Shown here: in pieces, positions 1 through 7,255 of the stretch
How positions within the stretch are numbered: position 1 is the first letter of the stretch
Layout of the letters: each line of letters starts with the position of its first letter
Source of the DNA: an uncultured Acidobacteriia bacterium
Lineage (GTDB): Bacteria; Acidobacteriota; Terriglobia; Bryobacterales; Bryobacteraceae
Direction of reading: 5' to 3'
DNA length: 48,222 bases
NCBI GenBank assembly: GCA_903923395.1
Contig: CAIXXM010000100.1
Location: 1-48,222 of the forward strand
Notes under the pieces: model-generated
What the model was told of the DNA's origin: nothing
Database searches by the model: none
The model's input: the letters and a program-made list of their open reading frames with translations, nothing else
Program-made: the position numbers and the translations under genes

Positions 1-38
1 CATTGGTCCAGATCTTCCATCCAGCATAGTTTACTATC

Positions 39-1046
39 TCAACAGGTTTCTACAGCCGTCTTCCCGTCAAGATACGTATTCCCAATAGATAGCTGCTCCC
101 CTGCCTTCCGCAAGGAAAAGCGCAGAGCCTCCACCACATCGCTGTCGACGGCATGGGGCGCATTGACTCCCGAAGAATGCCGGTAAGTGAAGGGCGATTT
201 TGCATCAATGACATCGGCAAAGGCCAGACAGATACTGTCCATGGTGGCCTCATCCAGAGCCACCATGTCATCGGTTGGCGCAAACAGAAGAACTCTGTCT
301 TCGGCATGCTGAACGTCTTCCCAAAACTCCTGCTGCCTGGCGAGAGACTGATAGGCCCGGACCAACTCCGGGTCAAACCATCTGCGCTTCCGCTGTTGGA
401 CGACGGAAAGTGCGGCATCGGCACCGCTCTGGTTGTGGAAGACCTCGGCGGTCTGCGCAAGATTCATGATGCGGGAAAACAGCGGAATTTCCCGGCCGCG
501 AAGTCCCTGCGGGTGTCCCGCGCCATCCCAGTGTTCATCCAGACTGTGAATGGCGCTGGCCGTTCGTTCGGAAAACCCAATGCGCCTGGCAATAGCGGCA
601 CCGCGCTCACACCGGACCTGAATCATCATCCGCGAGTTCCGCTTTTCATGCAGCGCGATCGAGAACAGCGCTTGCATCCGCGTTAGGAACGGCGCACCAG
701 GCCGGACGTGTGCCAGCGCATAGGCCACGGATTCCCGGCAGACCCGCGCCCAGTCTGTCGTCTTGACGTGGCGCTTCGCGGCAATATCGTCACTCCCCAG
801 CAGGGAAGCCATTTTCGAGGCATTCGCGCTGCACCCGGCATCTTTCAGAAGCAACGCATAGTAAAGATCACGCAGGTCTTCCTTTGGCAGGCCGATCTCC
901 CGGGCCAAGTGGATGCCAATGATGCAGGCCCGGATCGAGTGTCCCTGCGGTTGCCCCTCTGTGAGATCCAGTGCGAAGGAGAGCGCTGCAATTACCTCTG
1001 ACCGGTGTAGTAGAGCTATCTCTTCATGCCTCCTTCCGATGCACAT
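39..1046 (-). CDS. HD-domain (HD-GYP-related) signalling protein with shortened C-terminus
   Basis: HD-GYP proteins are usually c-di-GMP phosphodiesterases or phosphohydrolases. Seen here: an N-terminal HD-like domain (about residues 15-205) with HS near residue 38, LLLKDAG at 68-73 where the canonical motif is LLHDIG, and DEHWDGAGHPQGL at 172-184, which corresponds to the GYP loop region. A second HD-type domain begins at FADVIDAKSPFTYRHS (about 278-292) but the protein stops about 45 residues later, leaving only a fragment (QLSIGNTYLDGK) that resembles the LGVSN-ILDKPGK segment of a complete domain. As I recall, relatives with the KD form in the first domain carry the intact catalytic HD in the second, so this copy may be non-catalytic. 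The start is set at the ATG at 1046 because GAGG at 1054-1057 is 7 nt upstream; an in-frame ATG at 1052 is the alternative. It is transcribed towards the window edge. Confidence 0.7.
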   Translation of the reverse strand: MCIGRRHEEIALLHRSEVIAALSFALDLTEGQPQGHSIRACIIGIHLAREIGLPKEDLRDLYYALLLKDAGCSANASKMASLLGSDDIAAKRHVKTTDWARVCRESVAYALAHVRPGAPFLTRMQALFSIALHEKRNSRMMIQVRCERGAAIARRIGFSERTASAIHSLDEHWDGAGHPQGLRGREIPLFSRIMNLAQTAEVFHNQSGADAALSVVQQRKRRWFDPELVRAYQSLARQQEFWEDVQHAEDRVLLFAPTDDMVALDEATMDSICLAFADVIDAKSPFTYRHSSGVNAPHAVDSDVVEALRFSLRKAGEQLSIGNTYLDGKTAVETC

Positions 1047-1186
1047 GTCCATGCCTCATATGATCGGTGGTATAGTTCTCACAAAACAGTTCTCAATAGT
1101 TATGAAACCTTTACCCAATAGGGTGTATGATTACAAGTCTGCGGGCCTTCGAATCCTCTGCTGACGGTCTCTACACGCATTTTGAA

Positions 1187-1399
1187 ATGTCTGCAAACGA
1201 TAACCTAAATCCGGGTAAAATCTGTGCGAAATGCGGGGCTAAAAACTTGCGCCGCTCCAGCCTCCGCTTGTTTGAATACTTTCTCGTGCCCGTTCTATTG
1301 CCTTATCGATGCCGCCTTTGTGACCACAGGGGCCTCAAGCTGCGGGCCACGATCCGCGACCTGTTTGATCCCGGTCCCAAGGGTAAAAAACCTGCCTAG
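1187..1399 (+). CDS. Small zinc-ribbon protein
   Basis: A small basic protein of about 70 residues from this start. CAKC and, about 28 residues later, CRLC form two CxxC knuckles spaced as in a zinc ribbon, separated by the hydrophobic segment LFEYFLVPVLLPYR. The function is unknown; such proteins bind nucleic acid or partner proteins. The frame stays open upstream to an ATG at 1127, but the extra 20 residues look unlike protein and a TATGAT box overlaps that ATG, so I prefer 1187, which lacks a Shine-Dalgarno sequence. The next gene (1439) lies 39 bp downstream on the same strand. Confidence 0.55.
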   Translation: MSANDNLNPGKICAKCGAKNLRRSSLRLFEYFLVPVLLPYRCRLCDHRGLKLRATIRDLFDPGPKGKKPA

Positions 1400-1420
1400 G
1401 CGATGCGCTGACTCATCCCA

Positions 1421-1426
1421 TACAAT
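1421..1426 (+). promoter_or_regulatory. -10-like TACAAT box before the gene at 1439
   Basis: TACAAT ends 12 nt before the ATG at 1439. No convincing -35 hexamer is visible 16-18 nt upstream and no Shine-Dalgarno sequence lies between box and start. If functional, the transcript would begin about 6 nt before the start codon. Confidence 0.3.
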
Positions 1427-1438
1427 GGTGGCTTAACC

Positions 1439-1879
1439 ATGAGATGGGCGTATAAGCACCTGCAGAGGGTTCTGGCCGAAATCAGAAAGAGCGGTTTCGA
1501 GATGCAGGCCAAGTGGATTTGGACCTGGCAGATCGACGGCGAACGTGTCAAAGACTGGGATGGGGCACCGATAAAAAGCGTGCTGGATGCCATGGGACGG
1601 GAGGGCTGGGAGATGATCTCCGCGACGCGCCTGGAAGGCGATGCCACGGAATATTACTTCAAGAAAGAATTACCGGCGAACGCGAAGCCCGAACCAGTGG
1701 CAGCACCCAAGGGGCCGCCCGTTCTGATGCCCTCGCCGGTTCGGTTTGCCAAACACCTGCAGGGAAGCCAGGCCGCTGCGCCTGAAGCTGAGCCTGCCGC
1801 CGGCACCGAGGAGGCTGCGCCTGCCGCCGATGCCGGAGCCACAACAGTGCCCGCTGCTACACCGGATACCAAAGATTAA
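1439..1879 (+). CDS. DUF4177-like protein with Ala/Pro-rich tail
   Basis: The first ~75 residues have the pattern of small DUF4177-type domains: RWAYKHL at the start, a middle LDAMGREGWEMIS segment and a final EYYFKK strand. The function of that domain is unknown. Residues ~78-146 are a low-complexity Ala/Pro/Glu-rich tail, probably disordered. The tail is unusual for the family, whose members are often only 60-80 residues long. The last 23 bp overlap the 3' end of the convergent ABM gene (1857-2150). The name rests on pattern resemblance only. Confidence 0.6.
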   Translation: MRWAYKHLQRVLAEIRKSGFEMQAKWIWTWQIDGERVKDWDGAPIKSVLDAMGREGWEMISATRLEGDATEYYFKKELPANAKPEPVAAPKGPPVLMPSPVRFAKHLQGSQAAAPEAEPAAGTEEAAPAADAGATTVPAATPDTKD

Positions 1880-2150
1880 GTTCGCGCGGCTCCGCCAGCA
1901 GGTCCGGGAGGATCTCCCGCAGGTTCAGAATGTGCGGCTGGGTGAAGTGCAGGTCCAGATCCTCCTTGCTGCGCCATTCCTCATCGAACAGGAAGACACC
2001 CGGTTCGCTGATATGTCTGTGCAGGTCGTACCGGATGCAGCCAGCCTCGGCGCGCGTCGGTTCGATTAAGGTTTGGAGTCCGGCGAGTACTTCCGCTTCT
2101 TTTCCCGGTTTAGACCGGAAGGTGGCAGTTACACGAAGAATTGAGGTCAT
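1857..2150 (-). CDS. Antibiotic biosynthesis monooxygenase (ABM) domain protein, YgiN-like
   Basis: A 97-residue single-domain protein of the dimeric alpha+beta barrel ABM family, whose members include quinol monooxygenases and heme-degrading enzymes. Seen: ILRVTATFRSKPGKEAEVL at the N-terminus, the central EAGCIRYDLHR strand, and FLFDEEWRSKEDLDLHF with the family's typical W-x(4-6)-L-x-x-H spacing. The length matches the family. The ATG lies 12 nt after the encoded CCA end of the tRNA-Arg gene on the same strand, with no visible Shine-Dalgarno sequence between them, so the two may be cotranscribed. The substrate cannot be inferred. Confidence 0.85.
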   Translation of the reverse strand: MTSILRVTATFRSKPGKEAEVLAGLQTLIEPTRAEAGCIRYDLHRHISEPGVFLFDEEWRSKEDLDLHFTQPHILNLREILPDLLAEPRELNLWYPV

Positions 2151-2162
2151 GGGAATTCGTTT

Positions 2163-2239
2163 TGGTGCGCCCGGAGAGATTCGAACTCCCGGCCTGCTGG
2201 TTCGAAGCCAGACGCTCTATCCGGCTGAGCTACGGGCGC
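2163..2239 (-). tRNA. tRNA-Arg (anticodon TCG)
   Basis: The minus strand folds as a full cloverleaf. The 7-bp acceptor GCGCCCG/CGGGCGC is perfect, the D stem is GCTC/GAGC, and the anticodon loop CTTCGAA places TCG at + strand 2203-2205. The T arm is GGGAG-TTCGAAT-CTCTC. The discriminator A and 3' CCA are encoded (CCA at 2163-2165). Total length is 77 nt. The outermost pair of the anticodon stem is a T-C mismatch. TCG reads CGA (Arg). Confidence 0.95.
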
Positions 2240-2250
2240 ACACTCCTCAA

Positions 2251-2256
2251 ATCGTA
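2251..2256 (-). promoter_or_regulatory. Possible -10 box for tRNA-Arg
   Basis: On the minus strand TACGAT lies 11 nt before the first base of the tRNA. The -35 region (TTCAGG with 17-nt spacing) matches consensus poorly. It sits back to back with the TATCCT box of the CYTH gene inside a 43-bp divergent gap. Confidence 0.3.
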
Positions 2257-2270
2257 TCACCGGTATCCGC

Positions 2271-2276
2271 TATCCT
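2271..2276 (+). promoter_or_regulatory. -10-like TATCCT box, leaderless position, before CYTH gene
   Basis: TATCCT occupies positions -12 to -7 relative to the GTG start at 2283. Transcription would begin at or near the G of the start codon. No Shine-Dalgarno sequence is present. Confidence 0.35.
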
Positions 2277-2282
2277 GAAGCC

Positions 2283-2837
2283 GTGACTTCCGGGATTGAG
2301 ACTGAGATCAAGCTGCAACTGACCCATGCGGAGCAGGGAACCGCGCTGCTGACCAAGGCAGGGTTCGAAATCCTTGTGCCGAGGGTCTTTGAAGAGAACG
2401 TGATGCTGGATGACCAGGCGGGAACCCTGCGGGCGTCGGGCAAGCTGCTGCGCGTCCGCCGGGCCGGAGATCTGGTGACCTGTACATATAAGGGGCCTTC
2501 CCTGCCGGGACCGCACAAGCAGCGGGAGGAGAAGGAGTTCACAGCCGCCAGCTTCGAGGCCGTCTCGCTGGTCTTCTCTGCGCTGGGTTATCAGGAACGG
2601 TTCCGCTACGAGAAGTACCGCACCGAATTCGCCCGGGCGGGGCAACACGGGCTCGCGGTTCTGGATGAAACGCCCATCGGCTGCTACCTCGAATTGGAAG
2701 GCGAGGCGGAGTGGATTGACCGCACCGCTGCTGAGCTCGGTTTCAACACCGCCAGCTACATTGCATCCAGCTATGCCAAGCTCTACTTGCAATGGTGTGC
2801 CGCCAACGGTCAGCCCGTCCGGAACATGGTGTTTTAG
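2283..2837 (+). CDS. CYTH domain protein (class IV adenylate cyclase / triphosphatase family)
   Basis: CYTH enzymes form a beta-barrel tunnel that binds triphosphates. Members include thiamine triphosphatase, inorganic triphosphatase and class IV adenylate cyclase. The N-terminal signature ExExK is present as E6-T-E8-I-K10. Basic and acidic tunnel residues follow in order: LRVRR, TYKGP, REEKEF, RYEKYR and a late YLELEGE. The ~184-residue length is right for a single-domain CYTH protein. GTG at 2283 is the only sensible start because ExExK comes directly after it. The stop interlocks with that of the radical SAM gene (4-bp overlap, 2834-2837). Which triphosphate it cleaves cannot be told; triphosphatase is more likely than cyclase. 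Confidence 0.85.
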   Translation: MTSGIETEIKLQLTHAEQGTALLTKAGFEILVPRVFEENVMLDDQAGTLRASGKLLRVRRAGDLVTCTYKGPSLPGPHKQREEKEFTAASFEAVSLVFSALGYQERFRYEKYRTEFARAGQHGLAVLDETPIGCYLELEGEAEWIDRTAAELGFNTASYIASSYAKLYLQWCAANGQPVRNMVF

Positions 2838-3862
2838 AGCGTCAATTGGACCAGGTCACTCTTGTCGCGGGGGATGGTTGGGGAATCCAGGGTCTGCGGC
2901 AAGCGCCAGTAATCCATCTGCGATGTGTAATGAACGCAGGCGATGGTGCAATGCGGTGCGCAAGCCTTTTTCGTAAGGAGTTCCCGCTTGATATCGGCCA
3001 CTCCGTACTCGGCCAGCGGCTTGCCCGGATACCCACGCTGCTGCGAGCAATAGTGCACCAGACCGTCTTCGCAAACGTAGAGGTACCGCGCACCCGCACG
3101 GCACTTCCAGTCATTCGCCAGCCCGAGCGCGATATTGTCCTGAAACTTGTTGAGCGCGGCGTAATTCTTCTTGCCCAGTCCACGGACCTGCTGGAAGATT
3201 TCCTGTTCCTTCGTGGAGAGCGGCCGCAACTGCCCTTCATGGTCATGGATGATGCCGACTGTGGTGGTGAAACCCAGTTCCACGGCCCGGCGCGCCACCG
3301 TGATGGCGTCTTCCGGATTATGAATACCGCCGCCCAGCACGGAGTTGATATTCACATGGAATTCGGCATGTTCGGCCAGCAACTGCAGTTTCTTGTCGAG
3401 CACTTTGAGGCTCTTCTTCGAAACATCATCCGGCATCACATTGTCGACGGAGATCTGCATGTAGAGCAGACCGGCGCGGTTCAGTTTCTGGATGCGGTCC
3501 GCGGTCAGAAGGTAGCCGTTGGTGATGGTGCCCGCGATCATGCCGTGATGGCGGATGCGGGAGATCAGAGCGTCGAGTTCGGGGTGCAGGAGCGGTTCGC
3601 CGCCGGAGAACGCGACGATGCTGGTCCGCAATTCCGCCAGGCGGTCAATACGGCGGATCATTTCCTCCGTCGGCACCGGCTTGGAGAAATCGTCATACTC
3701 ATTGCAATACGTGCAGGAGAGGTTACACCTGCGGGTCGGGATAATGTGCGCGAGTACGGGATGGTCAGTTGAGGTGATTCCGCTCGCGAGCATACCCAGC
3801 TCGCGATAGCGGCGGTTCAGCCCGCTCAGACTCCTCCTCAACCGTACGCTGAAGTTCGGCAT
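2834..3862 (-). CDS. Radical SAM protein with SPASM-like C-terminal cysteine cluster
   Basis: C46-x3-C50-x2-C53 (CNLSCTYC) binds the radical SAM 4Fe-4S cluster. FSGGEPLLHPEL (about 85-96) is the GGE motif that binds S-adenosylmethionine. A C-terminal set of six cysteines (C254, C264, C272, C301, C305, C309) resembles SPASM/twitch domains that bind auxiliary Fe-S clusters in peptide- and sugar-modifying enzymes. The N-terminal 30 residues are basic without a membrane segment. No precursor peptide or partner is obvious nearby; the cupin gene upstream on the same strand is 44 bp away. The substrate is unknown. HpnH-type hopanoid enzymes share the fold, but I see no specific signature. Confidence 0.85.
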   Translation of the reverse strand: MPNFSVRLRRSLSGLNRRYRELGMLASGITSTDHPVLAHIIPTRRCNLSCTYCNEYDDFSKPVPTEEMIRRIDRLAELRTSIVAFSGGEPLLHPELDALISRIRHHGMIAGTITNGYLLTADRIQKLNRAGLLYMQISVDNVMPDDVSKKSLKVLDKKLQLLAEHAEFHVNINSVLGGGIHNPEDAITVARRAVELGFTTTVGIIHDHEGQLRPLSTKEQEIFQQVRGLGKKNYAALNKFQDNIALGLANDWKCRAGARYLYVCEDGLVHYCSQQRGYPGKPLAEYGVADIKRELLTKKACAPHCTIACVHYTSQMDYWRLPQTLDSPTIPRDKSDLVQLTL

Positions 3863-3906
3863 AGTTTGGGGAAACTCTAATTACAACACAATGTTGGATG
3901 CGGCTG

Positions 3907-4266
3907 TTACGCGTCCCGGTGCACCGTGTCCATGGAGAAGGCAGGAGAACATACCGCGATGTATTCGGCACCATCTTCGTGCGGGGTGCTGTAGCGGACC
4001 CATTCGCCCTTTGGCGTGATCACGGCCTGGCCCGCGGCGATATCCCGCACACCGGTCTTTGTCTCCACGCGGAGCACGCCCTTCAGGACAACGGTGTACT
4101 CTTCAAACTCCGGCGTCTGGCCGGGCTCGATCCAGCCGCCGGGGCTGCGCATGTGCGCGATACTCACGTTCTCATTGCCCGTGTTGACGCGTCCAATGTA
4201 CTCATCAATCAGCTTGGGCTTATTCCCCGCCGCTGTGACGCGGGAAGGCTTTTCAATCGGTGTCAT
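3907..4266 (-). CDS. Cupin-domain protein
   Basis: A single small cupin barrel of 119 residues. EFEEYTVVLKGVLRVE and DIAAGQAVITPKGEWVRYST correspond to the two conserved cupin motifs. The usual metal-binding HxH of motif 1 is replaced by Q/P/E residues, and motif 2 has a Trp/Val where His is expected, so the standard His3-Glu site is missing and the protein may bind ligand without the usual metal. A good Shine-Dalgarno sequence (GAGGAA) precedes the ATG. It is transcribed in the same direction as the radical SAM gene, 44 bp away; a functional link is possible but unproven. Confidence 0.75.
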   Translation of the reverse strand: MTPIEKPSRVTAAGNKPKLIDEYIGRVNTGNENVSIAHMRSPGGWIEPGQTPEFEEYTVVLKGVLRVETKTGVRDIAAGQAVITPKGEWVRYSTPHEDGAEYIAVCSPAFSMDTVHRDA

Positions 4267-4359
4267 GTTTCCTCATCGAACCACGGCTGGTGTGGTGAAT
4301 GCAATTCGCAACCTGCGGGAGGGTATCGCGCATCCAAGAGATTCGCAGCCGTATTTCTC

Positions 4360-4389
4360 TTGCTCCGTGCCGCGCTGCCCGTCTACAAT
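4360..4389 (+). promoter_or_regulatory. Sigma70-type promoter candidate TTGCTC-N18-TACAAT
   Basis: TTGCTC at 4360-4365 and TACAAT at 4384-4389, spaced 18 nt, fit a housekeeping promoter for the small gene that follows. Expected start of transcription is near 4396. This box overlaps the upstream in-frame ATG at 4388 and so argues for the downstream ATG at 4418. Confidence 0.45.
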
Positions 4390-4417
4390 GGCTTTTTCGC
4401 TGAAGAGTTCTCCGCAA

Positions 4418-4684
4418 ATGATTGTCCGAGACGATAACGACCCGCTTGCCCCACAAAGGGAAGCCGCCTTCTTTTACGGGCTGTTCTTGCGTGGCCACTC
4501 GCTCGAAGCACTTCGGCAGGATATCGACGTGCCGCGTCCCGTCATCGATAAGTGGATGCGTGCCCGGGATTTCCAGGGCGCGTTCAAGGCGGATCTCGAC
4601 CGCGTTTACCAATACCGCAAGCAGGTACTCGCTATCTTTGACGGCCTGGTTTCGAGTGATCACAACCACGCCGCCTATCAGTGA
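4418..4684 (+). CDS. Small conserved-looking protein with possible helix-turn-helix
   Basis: An 88-residue soluble protein. The segment from FLRGHSLEALRQDIDV to VIDKWMRARDF reads like a short helix-turn-helix of the kind in homeodomain-like or transposase/terminase N-terminal domains: a helix, a turn after a 'DIDVPR' element, then a recognition helix with Lys-Trp. The remainder (YQYRKQVLAIFDGLV) is a further amphipathic helix. I do not recognise a named family. The start at 4418 was chosen because the in-frame ATG at 4388 lies inside the TACAAT box. The gene converges on gspD with only 5 bp between the two stops. A regulator of a neighbouring operon is possible but only inferred. Confidence 0.55.
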   Translation: MIVRDDNDPLAPQREAAFFYGLFLRGHSLEALRQDIDVPRPVIDKWMRARDFQGAFKADLDRVYQYRKQVLAIFDGLVSSDHNHAAYQ

Positions 4685-4689
4685 CCGGC

Positions 4690-6843
4690 TTACTGGTCCT
4701 TCAGTAGCTTCTGCAGATTCTTCATCTTGCTCTTCACTTCATCCATGGTTTCCGCTGCCTGCGTGGTGTCATAGATGACGCGGGGAGTGAGAAATACGAT
4801 GAGTTCAGTGCGCTTCGTGCTGGTGGAGCGGTTGCCGAATGCCGGCCCGATCAGCGGTAAACGGCTGAGATAGGGGATTCCAGAAGTTGCTTCGGTCGAC
4901 GTCTCCTGGATGATGCCGCCGATAGCTATAGTGTCGCCGTCTTCCACAGTAACCTGTGTTTGAACGGAGCGCTGCGAGAATGAGGGTGAATCAATGCTGC
5001 TGGTCGTGGTCGGCACCGGTGCCGTGACATTTTGATTGATGACCATGGTCACCACACCGCTGGCATTCACCCGCGCCGTGATTTGCAGGCCCACGCCCGT
5101 ACTCTTACTTTGAATTGTGTTCGTGAACAGGGAGTTCCCGCCGGACTGCACACCTGCCGCAACTGCCGAAGAGGCAATGGTAGGCACCTCATCACCGACA
5201 AGAATGGAAGCTGCAATGCTATCCGTTGCGATCACGGACGGCGCTGAAATTACCTTTGACTTCGACCTGGTTTCACTTAGATTCAATGCAGCCAACAGTT
5301 GACGGCTGTGACCCACCAGCATACCCGCAGTCAACTGCAACGCCCCGGCCGCGCCGGAATTACTGGAGCCAACCAATTGCGTGCCGCTGATGCCTGACGC
5401 GGTTCCTCCCCTGGCTTGCAGGAAGGCTTCCACTCCCATGGAAAAGGCCCCCGAAAGATCCACTTCGTAGATCTTGGCGTCGATTTGGACCTGCCGGGGA
5501 GCGATGTCCATTTTCTCCAGCAACGACTTGATCTGTTCCCAATGTTGCGGCGTACCCTGGATGATGATGGTGTTATCGGAATTGTTCGGCACGATTCGCG
5601 GATAACGCTGCGTTGTCATCCCGCCCAAGCCAAGATACTGCCCTGTTTGGTCACTGCCCTGCAGACCTCCAGTAACACCTGTCGCAGTTGTCGCAGTTCC
5701 GCCAAGGCCTCCAGCGTTTCCCCCGGCCAGTGTATTCCCAAAGCCCCCGCCGCCCCCCTGGCCAAACCCGCCAGTTGTCCCGGTCGCTCCGCCAAGGCCA
5801 TTAGACGTCCCAAACCCTCCGCCCGCACCCTGTACGCCACCCATGCCATAACCGCCGCCACCCATGCCATAGCCTCCGCCGTAGCCATAAAGCTGCATCA
5901 GCGTGCCACCCAGTGTTTCCGCACGCGCATACTTCAGCCGGTACACATAGTTGTCGATATCTCCCGCCGTGGGCTTCGCCGGAACATCCAGCTTTTCAAT
6001 CCACTCTTCCACCTTCGGAAACACGCCCGGATTCGGCGCAATAGCGAGGATCGTGTTAATCCGCTCAATCGGCAGGAACTTGATAGACCCGCCTTTCTCG
6101 GTTAGCGAGATGGCCTTGAAAACCGTCTCCAGTTCTTTGGAGATATCAGAAGGCTTCCCGTTCTTCACCGTGTAGGCTTTCACCCGCTGCCCGGCGAGTG
6201 TGTCATTGTCGAACAGATTGATCATCTCCAGCGTCCGCTTCATGTTGCGGCTGTTATCGAGAATGATCAACAGGTTGGCGGGGTCATAGGAAGTAATCTG
6301 CGCCCCTTCGCCGATAAACGCCGTCAGTATCTTCGCCATCTCAGGCGAGGTCACATAGCGCAGGAAGACAAGATTCAGAATGAAGCGCTCATCATCCGGC
6401 AGCTTAGTGGGATCGATCTGATTCGAAGGACTGAGCGGCTGGCGCGCGATATCTCCGATCGGCAGAATCCGGTACATATTGCCCGCCTGCACCATGCCCA
6501 GACCGTTCATGCGAAGGATGGTTTCGAGCAGAGGACGAAGATCAACGTCGCGGATCGCACCATAAGTGTTAATGGTGACTGTGCCGCCTTTGACACGGGA
6601 ATCCAGTACGTAGTTAATGTGCAGATCCGTAGCCAGTTGATTGATCACTTCGAGCAGCGGCGCATTATTCAGATTCAGCCCGCCGGGGACGTTTGGCGCA
6701 GGTGCCTGCGGCTCCGCCGGTTGCGTCTGCACCGGTGGCACGGGAGTGGCTTGTTGCTGCGGTGTCTGGCCGGAGGCCGTCCCCAGCATCAGCACACAAC
6801 CCAGAGCCGTAATCTGTTTCAGCTGCCCGAAGAAATGACTCAT
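4690..6843 (-). CDS. gspD: Type II secretion system secretin GspD
   Basis: Forms the multimeric outer-membrane channel of the T2SS. Order of parts: signal peptide (1-25), a Pro/Gln-rich linker, an N0-like domain (about 53-130), N1/N2/N3 repeats (about 155-310 with continuation at 415-450), then the secretin barrel domain (about 510-700) with SAPSVIATD, LVGDEVPTI and VEDGDTIAIGG. A Gly-rich insert of about 90 residues (318-409) interrupts the third N repeat; inserts there are known in secretins but this one is long. The C-terminus is a short charged helix. There is 1 bp between it and the preceding exported protein gene, and it is the last gene of the operon headed by the ECF sigma factor. No separate pilotin (GspS) gene is visible. 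Confidence 0.93.
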   Translation of the reverse strand: MSHFFGQLKQITALGCVLMLGTASGQTPQQQATPVPPVQTQPAEPQAPAPNVPGGLNLNNAPLLEVINQLATDLHINYVLDSRVKGGTVTINTYGAIRDVDLRPLLETILRMNGLGMVQAGNMYRILPIGDIARQPLSPSNQIDPTKLPDDERFILNLVFLRYVTSPEMAKILTAFIGEGAQITSYDPANLLIILDNSRNMKRTLEMINLFDNDTLAGQRVKAYTVKNGKPSDISKELETVFKAISLTEKGGSIKFLPIERINTILAIAPNPGVFPKVEEWIEKLDVPAKPTAGDIDNYVYRLKYARAETLGGTLMQLYGYGGGYGMGGGGYGMGGVQGAGGGFGTSNGLGGATGTTGGFGQGGGGGFGNTLAGGNAGGLGGTATTATGVTGGLQGSDQTGQYLGLGGMTTQRYPRIVPNNSDNTIIIQGTPQHWEQIKSLLEKMDIAPRQVQIDAKIYEVDLSGAFSMGVEAFLQARGGTASGISGTQLVGSSNSGAAGALQLTAGMLVGHSRQLLAALNLSETRSKSKVISAPSVIATDSIAASILVGDEVPTIASSAVAAGVQSGGNSLFTNTIQSKSTGVGLQITARVNASGVVTMVINQNVTAPVPTTTSSIDSPSFSQRSVQTQVTVEDGDTIAIGGIIQETSTEATSGIPYLSRLPLIGPAFGNRSTSTKRTELIVFLTPRVIYDTTQAAETMDEVKSKMKNLQKLLKDQ

Positions 6844-6844
6844 G

Positions 6845-7243
6845 TTAGTTCTGCTTCGCCTTCTGGTTCTCGATGATCTTCTTTTCGTCCGGTGTCAGGT
6901 CCGTGAGCTTCTTTTCCCACTTGGAAACACCGAAGGGACTGGGCCGTTCAAACCTGGCAATATCGCCGGTGACCGTCACCTTCGTCGCCTCTGGAGTAAC
7001 TACGGCTTCCACGGGCTTCTCCTCAGCTTTGGCCACACCAAAGGGAGTGTTCTTATAGACCCATTTCTTGCCGGCTTTGTCCGTTGCATGATAGGACCCG
7101 TCCGCACCCAGCACAGCATCCTTCGGAATTGTATTCGCCACAATCGCCTTGGCGTCTGTCTTCTTACTCTTCTTCGGTGCTGTATCGTCCGCCGCGGCAG
7201 CTGTGAGTACCAGCGCGGAGATAGAGAGAAATCGAATGATCAT
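6845..7243 (-). CDS. Exported protein of unknown function with two PFGV motifs
   Basis: A 132-residue protein with a clear signal peptide (MIIRFLSISALVLTAAAA) and a highly charged, Lys-rich mature part. Two related motifs are visible: KKWVYKNTPFGVAKAEEK (residues 59-76) and RPSPFGVSKWEKK (100-112). The C-terminus of GspC encoded just upstream ends in a similar TPFG-x3-C-x-W element. The C-terminal 25 residues form a charged helix. There is no lipobox, so it is not an obvious pilotin lipoprotein. Its position between gspC and gspD, with gaps of 12 and 1 bp, suggests a periplasmic accessory part of the secretion system. No named family recognised. Confidence 0.8.
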   Translation of the reverse strand: MIIRFLSISALVLTAAAADDTAPKKSKKTDAKAIVANTIPKDAVLGADGSYHATDKAGKKWVYKNTPFGVAKAEEKPVEAVVTPEATKVTVTGDIARFERPSPFGVSKWEKKLTDLTPDEKKIIENQKAKQN

Positions 7244-7255
7244 TTGAAAAATCCT

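Noticed and set aside
50-460. Minus-strand frame overlapping the end of the HD-domain gene, as a frameshifted continuation of the second HD domain
   Set aside because: The translation is Ser/Pro/Arg/Trp-rich with no HD motifs, so a simple frameshift does not restore the missing domain.
2792-3772. Long plus-strand open frame opposite the radical SAM gene
   Set aside because: It is antisense to a gene with clear catalytic motifs, its product is low-complexity His/Arg/Val-rich with no recognisable domain, and it has no ribosome site. High-GC antisense frames of this sort also lie opposite gspD, gspE and the phosphoesterase.
2834-3862. Assignment of the radical SAM protein as hopanoid enzyme HpnH
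   Set aside because: The iron-sulfur motif and general fold agree, but the C-terminal six-cysteine cluster and absence of hopanoid genes nearby do not support it.
5617-5892. Gly-rich repeat stretch in gspD considered as a DNA repeat array or CRISPR-like element
   Set aside because: The repeats are short, irregular and in frame within the secretin; no constant repeat/spacer pattern exists.
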